This document shows positions 17,223 to 25,564 of a stretch of DNA of 64,000 nt, one piece after another. Made by a program: the position numbers and the translations under genes. This DNA comes from Pyxidicoccus caerfyrddinensis (lineage in GTDB: Bacteria > Myxococcota > Myxococcia > Myxococcales > Myxococcaceae), in assembly GCF_010894405.1 (NCBI RefSeq), contig NZ_JAAIYA010000001.1, forward strand, positions 431,341 through 495,340, read 5' to 3'. The notes under the pieces were generated by a model. It was not told the DNA's origin. It searched no databases and saw nothing but the letters and a program-made list of their open reading frames with translations. The number at the start of each line of letters is the position of its first letter. Position 1 is the first letter of the stretch.

Positions 17223-18511
17223 GCTCGACGAGCGTGTCCCGCATCCTCGTGGACCCGGCCGGCCTGCGCGCCGCGCCCCTCACCCCGCCCGTTTCCAAGT
17301 CGGACGCGCAGCGGGCGCTGGTCCTGGGCCACCTCACCGGCGCGTGGCCGCTGCCCTCCGTGCAGGCCGAGCCGGACGAGGACCTGCCCGCCGACGTGCG
17401 CGTGCTGCGCCGGGGCGTGGAGGCCCTGCGCCAGCCCCCGGGCCCCGTGCGCGACGTGGACTGCGCGGACGGTGGCGCCCCTTTTCGCATCCTCGTCACC
17501 CAGGCCGCGGTGACGCCCGGCGTTCACGTGCGCTTCACCGGCACGCCCCGCCTGGGCGAGCGTCCTCATGGCCCGCTCTTCACCTCGCTGCGCGACGCGC
17601 TCGGGTCCGCGGGCCTCTCCCTCACGGAGGGCAAGCCCTGGCCGGTGGAATTGCGCGCGCCCCGGGACACCACCGCCGTGGCGCCGGTATTCCGGGTGCC
17701 GGGCGCGCAGAGCAGCCAGTACGCCTCCAGCCTGCTGCTGGGCTGCGCGGCGCTGTACCTGCGCGAGCGCCGTGCCTGGAGCGTGGAAATCGAAGGCCCG
17801 CTGACGAGCGCCGGGTACCTGGAGCTCACGGTGACGTGGCTGAAGCGCTTCGGCTTCGTCATCCAGGAGTCACCGTCGCGTTACACCGTGGCCGGGTACG
17901 CGGCGCCCCCGAGCGTCCCTTCGCTGCCGGGCGACTGGTCCTCCCTGGGCTACCTGCTGCTCATCTCCTGGAAGGCCGGCGGCACCGTCGAGCGGGCGGA
18001 CACCGGCAGCGCACACCCGGACGACGCCATCGTCCGCCTCATCGAGCAGGTGGGCCTGAAGGCCGTGCCCGCCGGGCCGCTCCACACCCTGAAGGTCGAG
18101 GGACGGCTGTCCGGCGGCCTGCGGGCCTCCGGGAAGGAATGCCCGGACCTGCTGCCCACGCTGGCGGCGCTCGCGTGCGTCCTGCCCGCCCCGTCCACCC
18201 TCACGGAGGTGGGCATCCTCCGCGTGAAGGAGAGCGACCGCCTGGAGGGCATCCGCTCGCTCGTGGCGGCCATTGGAGGCACCACGGACCTCCAGGGGGA
18301 GTCACTCGAAATCCGTCCCCCCGCCGCGCCTCCCGCGCGTTTCGAGATGGACAGCCGGGGCGACCACCGGATGGCGATGACGGCAGCCACACTGTGTGTG
18401 CTGTCCGGTACGCCACTCCTGCTCACCGGCCCCGAGTGCGTGGAGAAGAGTTTTCCCGGCTTCTGGCGCCAACTCGAGCGTTCGGGCGCTCTTATTTCTG
18501 GCGCGCAGTAG
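17219..18511 (+). CDS. aroA: EPSP synthase (3-phosphoshikimate 1-carboxyvinyltransferase)
   Basis: A 430-residue enzyme adding PEP to shikimate-3-phosphate. It retains PPVSKSDAQRALVLG (about 22), ADGGAPFRIL (about 83), SSQYASSLLLG (about 162), ECPDLLPTLAALAC (about 307), RVKESDRLEG (about 335) and RGDHRMAMTAA (about 380). The second motif is GGAPFR where class I enzymes have the Gly-Thr/Asn-Ala-Xxx-Arg-Pro loop, so the PEP and glyphosate site differs from the E. coli form. Last gene of the operon, followed by a short terminator-like hairpin. Confidence 0.93.
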   Translation: MSSTSVSRILVDPAGLRAAPLTPPVSKSDAQRALVLGHLTGAWPLPSVQAEPDEDLPADVRVLRRGVEALRQPPGPVRDVDCADGGAPFRILVTQAAVTPGVHVRFTGTPRLGERPHGPLFTSLRDALGSAGLSLTEGKPWPVELRAPRDTTAVAPVFRVPGAQSSQYASSLLLGCAALYLRERRAWSVEIEGPLTSAGYLELTVTWLKRFGFVIQESPSRYTVAGYAAPPSVPSLPGDWSSLGYLLLISWKAGGTVERADTGSAHPDDAIVRLIEQVGLKAVPAGPLHTLKVEGRLSGGLRASGKECPDLLPTLAALACVLPAPSTLTEVGILRVKESDRLEGIRSLVAAIGGTTDLQGESLEIRPPAAPPARFEMDSRGDHRMAMTAATLCVLSGTPLLLTGPECVEKSFPGFWRQLERSGALISGAQ

Positions 18512-18521
18512 AACCATCAGT

Positions 18522-18551
18522 GTCCGCCCTACGGACTTATCGTTCTTTTTT
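18522..18551 (+). terminator. Probable terminator after aroA
   Basis: A short GTCCG/CGGAC stem (18522-18526 with 18532-18536) followed by a T-rich stretch with six consecutive T at 18546-18551. The stem is only 5 bp, so termination may be partial. Confidence 0.45.
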
Positions 18552-18587
18552 GTTGAAAGCGCTCTGCGCCCTGTGAAATCTGCGCCC

Positions 18588-19889
18588 ATGGCCAAGGACA
18601 CGCTGACGATCACCGACAATCGGACCGGGAAGACGTACGAAGTCCCGATCGAGAACGGCTGTATTCGCACCAACGCTCTCCGCCAGATCAAAGCCAGTGA
18701 AGAAGACTTCGGGCTGATGGGCTACGACCCGGCGTTCCTCAACACGGCCAACTGCAAGAGCGCCATCACCTTCATCGACGGTGACAAGGGCATCCTCGAG
18801 TACCGCGGCTATCCCATCGAGCAGCTCGCGGAGAAGTCCAGCTTCCTGGAGGTCGCGTACCTCCTGCTGAACGGCGAGCTGCCCACGCCGAAGGAGCTCG
18901 AGCAGTTCATCCACCTCGTCACGCATCACACCTACGTGCACGAGAACGTGAAGTCCTTCATGGACGGGTTCCGCTACGACTCGCACCCCATGTCCATGCT
19001 GGGCTCCACCGTCGCCGCCCTCTCCGGCTTCTACCCGGACGCGAAGAACATCAAGGACGAGCGCAGCCGCCGCATCCAGATCACGCGCCTCATCGCGAAG
19101 ATGCCCACCATCGCCGCGTTCTCCTACCGGCACAGCATGGGGCTGCCGTACATCTACCCGGACAACGACCTGTCCTACGTCGCCAACTTCCTGGCGATGA
19201 TCAAGCGCATCGGCACCACCACCTACAAGGTGCACCCGGTGCTGGAGCGCGCGCTGGACGTGCTCTTCATCCTCCACGCGGACCACGAGCAGAACTGCTC
19301 CACCACGTCCGTGCGCACCGTCGGCTCCTCCGAGGTGGACCCGTACTCGGCCGTCACGGCGGGCATCGGCGCCCTCTACGGCCCGCTGCACGGCGGCGCC
19401 AACGAGGCGGTGCTCCGCATGCTCCGCGAGATCGGCCACATCTCGAAGATCCCGGACTTCATCAAGTCGGTGAAGAGCGGCGAGGGCGAGAAGAAGCTGA
19501 TGGGCTTCGGCCACCGCGTCTACAAGTCCTACGACCCGCGCGCCAAGGTCATCAAGCGCGTGGCGGACGAGGTCTTCGAGGTGACGGGCAAGAACCCGCT
19601 GCTCGACATCGCCCTGGAGCTGGAGAAGATCGCCCTCCAGGACGAGTACTTCGTGAAGCGGAAGCTGTACCCCAACGTCGACTTCTACTCGGGCCTCATC
19701 TACGAGGCGATGGGCTTCCAGGTGGAGATGTTCCCGGTGCTCTTCGCCATCCCCCGCACGGTGGGCTGGTGCGCGCAGTGGGAGGAGATGGTGACGGACC
19801 CGGAGCAGAAGATTGCCCGTCCCCGTCAGGTGTACACGGGCTCCAAGCGCCGCGACTACATCGCCATGGACAAGCGCGCCGCGAAGTAA
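18588..19889 (+). CDS. gltA: Citrate synthase
   Basis: A 433-residue type II (hexameric-type) citrate synthase condensing oxaloacetate and acetyl-CoA at the entry of the TCA cycle. It shows YRGYPIEQLA near 80, GALYGPLHGGANEAV with a catalytic His near 265, MGFGHRVYKSYDPR near 305 and YPNVDFYSGLIYEAMG with the catalytic Asp near 365. ATG 18588 is used; no strong Shine-Dalgarno is present. Monocistronic, between two terminators. Confidence 0.96.
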   Translation: MAKDTLTITDNRTGKTYEVPIENGCIRTNALRQIKASEEDFGLMGYDPAFLNTANCKSAITFIDGDKGILEYRGYPIEQLAEKSSFLEVAYLLLNGELPTPKELEQFIHLVTHHTYVHENVKSFMDGFRYDSHPMSMLGSTVAALSGFYPDAKNIKDERSRRIQITRLIAKMPTIAAFSYRHSMGLPYIYPDNDLSYVANFLAMIKRIGTTTYKVHPVLERALDVLFILHADHEQNCSTTSVRTVGSSEVDPYSAVTAGIGALYGPLHGGANEAVLRMLREIGHISKIPDFIKSVKSGEGEKKLMGFGHRVYKSYDPRAKVIKRVADEVFEVTGKNPLLDIALELEKIALQDEYFVKRKLYPNVDFYSGLIYEAMGFQVEMFPVLFAIPRTVGWCAQWEEMVTDPEQKIARPRQVYTGSKRRDYIAMDKRAAK

Positions 19890-19934
19890 CCGGCGCCGCA
19901 CGGGCCCGCGCGGCAGCAGCGCGGGCCTGAAGTG

Positions 19935-19978
19935 AAGAGGGGCGAGGAACCCGCGAGGTTCCCCGCCCCTTCGCTTTT
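19935..19978 (+). terminator. Strong intrinsic terminator after gltA
   Basis: A stem of about 15 bp with minor imperfections: GAAGAGGGGCGAGGAACC (19935-19952) pairs with GGTTCCCCGCCCCTTC (19957-19972), followed by GCTTTT. Confidence 0.85.
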
Positions 19979-19980
19979 GC

Positions 19981-19998
19981 GGGCCCTCCAGAGGGCCC
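19981..19998 (-). terminator. Hairpin at the 3' end of the acyl-CoA synthetase gene
   Basis: GGGCCCTC-CA-GAGGGCCC, a perfect 8-bp stem just beyond the stop codon of the minus-strand gene. There is no T tract on that strand, so it may act as an mRNA 3' stabiliser or a weak terminator between the convergent genes. Confidence 0.4.
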
Positions 19999-20006
19999 GG
20001 ACGGCC

Positions 20007-21827
20007 TCAGCCGTGGGCCTCGGCGCCGTGCTTGGACTCGGCGTAGAGCGACTCGATGAGGGCGGCGTACTTCTCCTCCACCACCTTGCGGCGCACGCTC
20101 AGCTTGGGCGTCAGCTCGCCGCCCTCCAGGGAGAACTCCGTCTTCAGCACGGCGAAGCGCTTGATGGTCTCGAAGCGGGCCAGCTTCGGGTTGACCTCGC
20201 GCTCAATGGCCTGCTGGAGGAACTCGTGCAGTCGCTTGTCCTCGGAGAGCGTGGCCAGGTCCGTGGGCCAGCCCTTCTCCTTCGCCAGGACGAGCGCCTT
20301 GTCGGTCTCCAGCGCCAGCAGGGCCACGAGGTAGTTGCGCCGCTCCCCAATCACCAGCGCGTGGCCCACGCCCGGAAGCGCCTTCAGCAGCTCCTCGATG
20401 TTGCTCGGGGCCGTCTTCTTCCCGCCGGAGGTGACGATGATTTCCTTCTTGCGGCCGGTGATGTGGACGAAGCCCTCCGCGTCCAGCTGGCCCACGTCAC
20501 CGGTGTGCAGCCATCCGTCCTCCAGCAGCTCCGCGGTGGCTGCCGGGTTCTTGTAGTAGCCCATGCAGACGTTGCCGCCGCGCACGAGGATTTCGCCGTC
20601 CTCGGCGATGCGCAGCTCCACGCCCAGCATCGCCCGGCCCACCGTGCCCAGCCGCGTGGCGTCCTCGGTATTCACCGTGCCCGGGCCCGTCACCTCCGTC
20701 ATGCCCCACACCTCGTGGATGACGATGTCGATGGACGCGAAGAAGTCCAGCACGTCCCGGCCGATGGGTGCCGCCGCGGTGGCGAAGAACTCCACCCGGT
20801 CCATGCCGATGCGGGCCTTGAGCGGCGCGAAGACGAGCTTCTTCGCCAGCTGGTACTTGCCCTCCATCAGCACGGGGATGCGCTCGTGGCGCATGGCGCG
20901 GGTGTTGCGCTCCATGGCCACGCCGCGGGCCCAGTCCACCAGCCGCCGCTTCATGGGCGGCTGCGAGTTCAGCCCCGCCTCCGCCTTCACCTTGAACTTC
21001 TCCCACACGCGGGGCACGCCGAAGAAGAAGGTGGGCCGCAGCTCCTTCAGGGCGTCCGGCATCTTGTCCACCGACTGGGCGAAGTACACCTGGATGCCCA
21101 TCAGCAGCGGACAGTGCAGGGAGATGATCTGCTCGGCGATGTGGGACAGCGGCAGGTAGGAGATGAGCGACGGCACGTTGTTCTTCCCGAACTCCACCGA
21201 CTCCTTGAGCTGGTTCGCCGTCCACACCAGGTTGTGGTGACTCAGCATCACCCCCTTGGGGTGGCCGGTGGTGCCGGAGGTGTAGATGAGGGTGCCCATC
21301 TGCTCGGGCTTGAGCGCGTTGACGCTGTCCCAGTACGGCCCCTCGTCCACCCCGGTGCCCTTGGACATGACGTCCGCGTACGTCAGCACACCCTCGGGCA
21401 GCACGGCCGGCGGGTCGATGACGATGAGGTGGCGCAGCGCGGGCAGCTTCTGGCGCAGGGCCAGGCCGGTGCGCAGGTGCTTCTCGTTCTCCACCACGAG
21501 GACGGTGGCCTCACAGTGTCCGAGGATGTACTCGAGCTGATCCAGCGAGCTGGTGGTGTACAGGCCCACCGGCACCCCGCCCATGGCGATGGTGCCCAGG
21601 TCCGCCACGTGCCACTCCTCGCGGTTGAAGCCGAGGATGCCCACCGGCTGCCCGGCGCCGAAGCCCAGGGCGTGGAGGCCCAGGGCGAAGCGACGGACCC
21701 TCTGCGCGTAGTCCGCCCAGGAGGTGGGCACATAGGCGCCCCCCTGGAGCTTCCAGAGGGCCGGCTGCTGCTCCAGCTGGGTGGCCCGGTCGTGGAGTGC
21801 GTGAACGACGGTCTTCGGTAGTTCCAT
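20007..21827 (-). CDS. Long-chain fatty-acid-CoA ligase (AMP-forming)
   Basis: A 606-residue ANL enzyme of the bacterial FadD15/ACSBG-like long-chain group, activating fatty acids to acyl-CoA. Motifs: LIYTSGTTGHPKGVMLSHHN (about 180), the family-specific WGMTEVTGPGTVN (about 350), GWLHTGDVGQLD (about 425), and the basic end VRRKVVEEKY. Length and a linker between the two last regions match long-chain enzymes rather than MenE-like ones. ATG 21827 was taken; a GTG 8 codons upstream is possible and neither has a good ribosome site. Probably membrane-associated. Confidence 0.88.
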   Translation of the reverse strand: MELPKTVVHALHDRATQLEQQPALWKLQGGAYVPTSWADYAQRVRRFALGLHALGFGAGQPVGILGFNREEWHVADLGTIAMGGVPVGLYTTSSLDQLEYILGHCEATVLVVENEKHLRTGLALRQKLPALRHLIVIDPPAVLPEGVLTYADVMSKGTGVDEGPYWDSVNALKPEQMGTLIYTSGTTGHPKGVMLSHHNLVWTANQLKESVEFGKNNVPSLISYLPLSHIAEQIISLHCPLLMGIQVYFAQSVDKMPDALKELRPTFFFGVPRVWEKFKVKAEAGLNSQPPMKRRLVDWARGVAMERNTRAMRHERIPVLMEGKYQLAKKLVFAPLKARIGMDRVEFFATAAAPIGRDVLDFFASIDIVIHEVWGMTEVTGPGTVNTEDATRLGTVGRAMLGVELRIAEDGEILVRGGNVCMGYYKNPAATAELLEDGWLHTGDVGQLDAEGFVHITGRKKEIIVTSGGKKTAPSNIEELLKALPGVGHALVIGERRNYLVALLALETDKALVLAKEKGWPTDLATLSEDKRLHEFLQQAIEREVNPKLARFETIKRFAVLKTEFSLEGGELTPKLSVRRKVVEEKYAALIESLYAESKHGAEAHG

Positions 21828-21885
21828 GGGCGGAAGGTAACGGATGCCCACCCGGCCCCGCCAGCAGCGTCGCGCGTCTCCGACG

Positions 21886-21914
21886 TTGACAGCTGGATGG
21901 AGTGCTTTGTATGC
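21886..21914 (+). promoter_or_regulatory. Consensus -35 promoter of the zinc-ribbon gene
   Basis: TTGACA (21886-21891) is followed 17 bp later by GTATGC (21909-21914), or TTGTAT slightly earlier. The inferred start of transcription falls within a few bases of ATG 21926, so the transcript would be leaderless or nearly so, fitting the absence of a Shine-Dalgarno sequence. Confidence 0.45.
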
Positions 21915-21925
21915 CGCGCCCGACC

Positions 21926-22288
21926 ATGAGCATCGACTTCACCTGCCAGAAGTGCGAGGCGAGCTTCGAGCTGGACGCCCAGGATCTCATCGAGGGGACG
22001 GAGAAGATCGTCTGCCCTCACTGCGACGCGAAGGCGCCCGCCAACTTGACGGAGGACTTCGTCGCCGCGCTCACGGAGATGCGGGCGCAGATTGCCGCGC
22101 TCGACAAGAAGTTCGCCGTGTCCATGACGCTCGAGTCCGTCGACGTGGAGGACACCCTCGACGACGAGGAGGACGACGAGGACGAGGAGGAGTCCGAGGA
22201 GGACGACGAGCTCGACGAAGATGAGGACGAGGACGTCGACGACGAAGAGGACTACGACGACGACGAAGAAGACGACGACCGCACCTGA
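21926..22288 (+). CDS. Zinc-ribbon protein with long acidic tail
   Basis: A 120-residue protein. Residues 1-35 form an MJ0042/FmdB-like zinc ribbon with Cys pairs in FTCQKCEASFEL and IVCPHCDAKA. A short helix follows (AALTEMRAQIAALDKKFAV), and the last 50 residues are almost only Asp and Glu. Zinc ribbons of this kind appear at the N-termini of myxobacterial regulatory proteins; the acidic tail could mimic DNA or bind a basic partner. Function unknown. ATG 21926 was chosen over two earlier in-frame ATGs (21902, 21911) because the promoter geometry places transcription start just before it. Confidence 0.7.
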   Translation: MSIDFTCQKCEASFELDAQDLIEGTEKIVCPHCDAKAPANLTEDFVAALTEMRAQIAALDKKFAVSMTLESVDVEDTLDDEEDDEDEEESEEDDELDEDEDEDVDDEEDYDDDEEDDDRT

Positions 22289-22302
22289 AAGCTCGCCCGC
22301 CT

Positions 22303-22321
22303 GCCCCCCAGCCCGGGGGGC
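22303..22321 (+). terminator. GC-only hairpin after the zinc-ribbon gene
   Basis: GCCCCCC/GGGGGGC, a 7-bp stem with a 5-nt loop, 15 bp past the stop codon. No T run follows, so termination is uncertain. Confidence 0.35.
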
Positions 22322-22396
22322 GGCGTTGTCCCACACGGAAGGTCGCGCCCGGAGCGGCGCCCTCCCGAGGGGGTACCGGGTGCGTAGCTTAGAGGT

Positions 22397-23197
22397 GTGA
22401 AAACGCCCAACCGCGCCACCCTCTTCGTTGCACCTCTCTCCGCAGTGGTCCTGGCGCTGGGAGGGCTCCTGCTCCTGCCTGCATTCAGTTCAACCGGTGC
22501 GATTGCGGCATCTGTTCCGGCGGCGAGCGACCCGCAGCAGCCCTGCATCACCGACCATGGGGACGACCCCAAGGCCTGCGCCGAGCTCGTGGAGCTCGAG
22601 GTGCAGGACGTGGTGCCGCTGGTGGAGGCGCAGACGCACGCCGTCGTGCTGACGACCAAGGACCGCGACATCGTCCTGCCCGTCTTCGTGGACGAGGCCT
22701 CGGCCGTCTCCATCGCCTTCCGGCTGGCCGAACGCGAGCCGCCCCAGCCGCTCGCCCAGGATTTGCTCGACGACGTGGTGAAGCAGCTCGGCGGCCGCGT
22801 CACCGAGGTCCGCATCGATGACCTGCGCGACAACGTCTACTCCGGCCGCGTCTTCCTGGAGCAGGGCAAGCGGAAGATGACCCTGGACGCGCGCCCCTCG
22901 GACTCCATCGCCATGGCGCTCACCAGCCACGCCCGCATCCGCGTCACCCGCAAGGTGCTGACGCTCGCCGGCATCAGCCGCGACGAGATTGAGGGCATGC
23001 AGGGCGCCCCCGGCGTGGGCGGCAGCGGCCAGGGCGGCATGGACCAGGACGAGGACGCGCCCATGCCCCTGCCCGGCATGCCTGGCGCGCCCGACCCGGG
23101 CCAGCAGCAGACGCCGCTCGACATGGACATGGACGCCCAGCCGAAGGGCCACCCGGCCCTCACGCCGCAGGGCACGGGCAAGCAGATCGACCTCTAG
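22397..23197 (+). CDS. Exported bifunctional-nuclease (DUF151) domain protein
   Basis: A 266-residue protein. Residues 1-38 are a signal peptide or anchor (a hydrophobic run VAPLSAVVLALGGLLLLPAF). Residues 60-180 match the BFN/DUF151 fold: VVLTTKDRDIVLPVFVDEASAVSIAF, LLDDVVKQLGGRVTEVRIDDL, FLEQGKRKMTLDARPSDSIAMAL. The ARPSDSIAMA segment is the family hallmark. The tail of about 65 residues is Pro, Gly, Gln and Asp rich and looks disordered. Most BFN proteins are cytoplasmic, so export is unusual. GTG 22397 is the likely start. A strong terminator follows. Confidence 0.8.
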   Translation: MKTPNRATLFVAPLSAVVLALGGLLLLPAFSSTGAIAASVPAASDPQQPCITDHGDDPKACAELVELEVQDVVPLVEAQTHAVVLTTKDRDIVLPVFVDEASAVSIAFRLAEREPPQPLAQDLLDDVVKQLGGRVTEVRIDDLRDNVYSGRVFLEQGKRKMTLDARPSDSIAMALTSHARIRVTRKVLTLAGISRDEIEGMQGAPGVGGSGQGGMDQDEDAPMPLPGMPGAPDPGQQQTPLDMDMDAQPKGHPALTPQGTGKQIDL

Positions 23198-23247
23198 ACT
23201 GGACGGGCCCCCGCCCCGCACGCAACGGAAGCCAGCCACACGACGCA

Positions 23248-23291
23248 AGAAAGCCCGGCCCCCCCTCCCAGGGAAGCCGGGCTTTCTCTCT
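23248..23291 (+). terminator. Intrinsic terminator after the BFN gene
   Basis: A perfect 12-bp stem AGAAAGCCCGGC (23248-23259) with GCCGGGCTTTCT (23276-23287), 16-nt loop, followed by a pyrimidine-rich CTCTC. The A-rich 5' side means it can also work for minus-strand transcripts. Confidence 0.7.
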
Positions 23292-23411
23292 CAAACGTCG
23301 AGAGCACAAATAGATTCGCGAGGGCCCGCCTGCTGGGTGGGCGCCTCGCGCGTGGCCGAAGAATTGTCCCGCGAGCGTCAGGCTGTCAAGCCGGCCCCCC
23401 GGACGCCTAGG

Positions 23412-24824
23412 ATGCCCGCGCATATGCGCAAGGCGAAGATCATCTGTACGCTCGGACCCGCCTCGGACACACCTGAGGTCATCGAGGGGCTCATCCGCGC
23501 GGGCATGAATGTGGCGCGGCTGAACTTCTCCCACGGGACGCACGAGGAGCACCGCCAGCGGGTCGCCATCATCCGCAAGGTGGCGAAGCGCCTGCGCATG
23601 CCAGTGGCCATCCTCCAGGACATCCAGGGGCCCAAGATCCGTCTCGGGAAGTTCCAGGACGGACAGCTCACGGTGAAGGCCGGCCAGACGGTGACGGTGA
23701 CGACGCGTGCCGTCATGGGCCATGGCTCCATCATTCCCACCCCCATCAAGTCGCTGGTGAAGGACGTGGTGCGCGGGGATGACATCCTCCTGGACGACGG
23801 GCGGGTGCGCCTGCGGGTGCTGAAAGTCCAGGGCCCGGACGTCACCTGCAAGGTGGAGGTGGGTGGGCTGCTGAAGGACAAGAAGGGGCTGAACCTGCCG
23901 GGCTCGCCCATGTCCGTGCCCACGATTACTCGCAAGGACGTGGACGACCTGGCGTTCGGCCAGGAGGTGGGCGTGGACTACGTGGCGCTGTCCTTCGTGC
24001 GCTCCGCGGCGGACATCCACAAGGCGCGCGAGCACGTGAAGAAGCTCAAGACCCCGCTCATCGCGAAGATCGAAAAGCCCCAGGCCGTGGACCAGCTGGA
24101 GTCCATCGCCGAGGCGGCGGACGGCATCATGGTGGCGCGCGGCGACCTGGGCGTGGAGATGCCGCTGGAGCAGCTGCCTGCCATCCAGAAGCGCATGGTG
24201 CGCGAGGTGAACCGCAGGGGCGGCCTCGTCATCGTCGCCACGGAGATGCTGGAGAGCATGGTGAACAACCCGAGGCCCACGCGCGCCGAGGTGTCGGACG
24301 TCGCCAACGCGATTCTCGACGGCGCGGACGCGGTGATGCTGTCGGGCGAGACGGCGGCGGGCCGCTACCCCGTCGACGCCGCGGCCACCATGGCGCGCAT
24401 CGTCGAGGAGACGGAGCGCGGCGTGGTGCGGCACCAGCACCACTCCCCCTTCGAGCGCTCGGAAGACATGGGAACGGGCGTCGCGGCGGCCGCCGTCGCC
24501 GCGGCCACGCAGCTCAACATCGAGACGATTGTGGCCTACACGGAGAGCGGGCACACCGCGCGCCTCATCTCCGAGTTCCGGCCCCACGCGCGCATCGTCG
24601 CCCTCACGCCGAGCGAGGACACGGTGAACCGGATGTCACTCTACTGGGGCGTGACGGGGCACCAGGTGGGCCGGGTGACGTCCACGGACGCCATGCTCCG
24701 GCAGGTGCGCAAGCTGTGCCGCGAGGCGGGCATCTGCAAGGTGGGCACGCCCGTGGTGGTGGTGGCCGGCGTACCGCTCAACGTGCCGGGCAACACCAAC
24801 CTCATGAGCATCCACCGCGTCTGA
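23412..24824 (+). CDS. pyk: Pyruvate kinase
   Basis: A 470-residue glycolytic enzyme transferring phosphate from PEP to ADP. It opens RKAKIICTLGPASDTPE, with ARLNFSHGTHEEH near 36, the B-domain in the middle, the catalytic-Lys motif LIAKIEKPQAVDQLES near 217, GIMVARGDLGVEMPLE near 240 and SGETAAGRYPVDA near 315. The C-domain with TESGHTARLIS is complete. ATG 23412 is used; ATG 23424 is nearly as good and matches the usual MRKAKI start. Monocistronic. Confidence 0.95.
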   Translation: MPAHMRKAKIICTLGPASDTPEVIEGLIRAGMNVARLNFSHGTHEEHRQRVAIIRKVAKRLRMPVAILQDIQGPKIRLGKFQDGQLTVKAGQTVTVTTRAVMGHGSIIPTPIKSLVKDVVRGDDILLDDGRVRLRVLKVQGPDVTCKVEVGGLLKDKKGLNLPGSPMSVPTITRKDVDDLAFGQEVGVDYVALSFVRSAADIHKAREHVKKLKTPLIAKIEKPQAVDQLESIAEAADGIMVARGDLGVEMPLEQLPAIQKRMVREVNRRGGLVIVATEMLESMVNNPRPTRAEVSDVANAILDGADAVMLSGETAAGRYPVDAAATMARIVEETERGVVRHQHHSPFERSEDMGTGVAAAAVAAATQLNIETIVAYTESGHTARLISEFRPHARIVALTPSEDTVNRMSLYWGVTGHQVGRVTSTDAMLRQVRKLCREAGICKVGTPVVVVAGVPLNVPGNTNLMSIHRV

Positions 24825-24842
24825 GGCGGAACGCCCTGCCCT

Positions 24843-24870
24843 CCCCGGGCCGCGCGACGCGGGCCCGGGG
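24843..24870. terminator. Hairpin between convergent pyk and the unknown gene
   Basis: CCCCGGGCC (24843-24851) pairs with GGCCCGGGG (24862-24870): a 9-bp GC stem with no T tract, centred in the gap between two convergent genes. It may stop or slow transcription from both sides. Confidence 0.45.
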
Positions 24871-24882
24871 ACGGGAGACTTC

Positions 24883-25563
24883 TCAGAGCACCTTCTGCTC
24901 GAAGTCGTAGAGCTTCTCGACGGGGAGCTGGCGGTAGCGCTCCACGTTGAGGGCGCGGCGGGCGCACTCCCAGACGAGCTCGTTGGGCGTGCGCTCCGGC
25001 TCCTTCTTCTTCCGGCGCTTCACCTCGGCCTTGATGGGCTTCACGGCCACGCGCGGGTGGTAGCAGAAGGCGGAGGAGAACAGCAGGTGGCCGCCGAAGG
25101 GGATGAGGCGGGCCTCGATGATGTCCCCCGTCTCCAGGCCGGCGATGTGGCGGCGCTCCGTCACGTCGAAGTCCTTGCCGGAGTACAGCTCGCGCAGGCG
25201 GACCTCGCCCTTGCCCAGCTTCCGGACCTCGAAGAGGCCGTGGACCGTTTCGGTGAAGCTGCGGAAGGCGTTGGCCTCCTCGGGCGGCGCGTTGGCCAGA
25301 CGCTGCTCGTACAGCTCCGCGGCCGGCGTCTTGCCGGTGAGCGGCGAGACGCGGTCGTAGAGGTAGTAGTCGAGGAAGGACGCCATCCTCAGCTCGAACA
25401 GCTTGTCGTCCTCGAACACCTCTCCCGTCAGGCGGAAGTAGTCGGCCTTGGCGGCGAGGAGGTCCTCCTTGCGGGGCTCCTGGCTGCCGAAGGCGATGAG
25501 CTGATCCAGGTACGGCTGATACGAGAGCGGTGACAGCGGCGAGTCCATAGGGCGGTCTGCCAT
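24883..25563 (-). CDS. Uncharacterised protein in the pyrimidine gene string
   Basis: A 226-residue soluble protein, not recognised. It is mixed alpha/beta with many Tyr/Leu/Glu, has no signal peptide, and contains a basic stretch KAEVKRRKKKEPERTP near residues 184-199. The core reads as two parts: a helical N-terminal half (EDLLAAKADYFRLTGEVF, RMASFLDYYLYDRVS) and a beta-rich part with ETGDIIEARLIPFGGHLLFSS, which looks like a small nucleic-acid-binding barrel. It starts 1 bp after carA ends, so it is translated from the pyrimidine transcript. It may be an RNA-associated factor, but that is a guess. Confidence 0.7.
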   Translation of the reverse strand: MADRPMDSPLSPLSYQPYLDQLIAFGSQEPRKEDLLAAKADYFRLTGEVFEDDKLFELRMASFLDYYLYDRVSPLTGKTPAAELYEQRLANAPPEEANAFRSFTETVHGLFEVRKLGKGEVRLRELYSGKDFDVTERRHIAGLETGDIIEARLIPFGGHLLFSSAFCYHPRVAVKPIKAEVKRRKKKEPERTPNELVWECARRALNVERYRQLPVEKLYDFEQKVL

Positions 25564-25564
25564 C

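Noticed and set aside
19932-21821. A 629-codon plus-strand frame opposite the acyl-CoA synthetase
   Set aside because: Antisense shadow; begins inside the gltA terminator.
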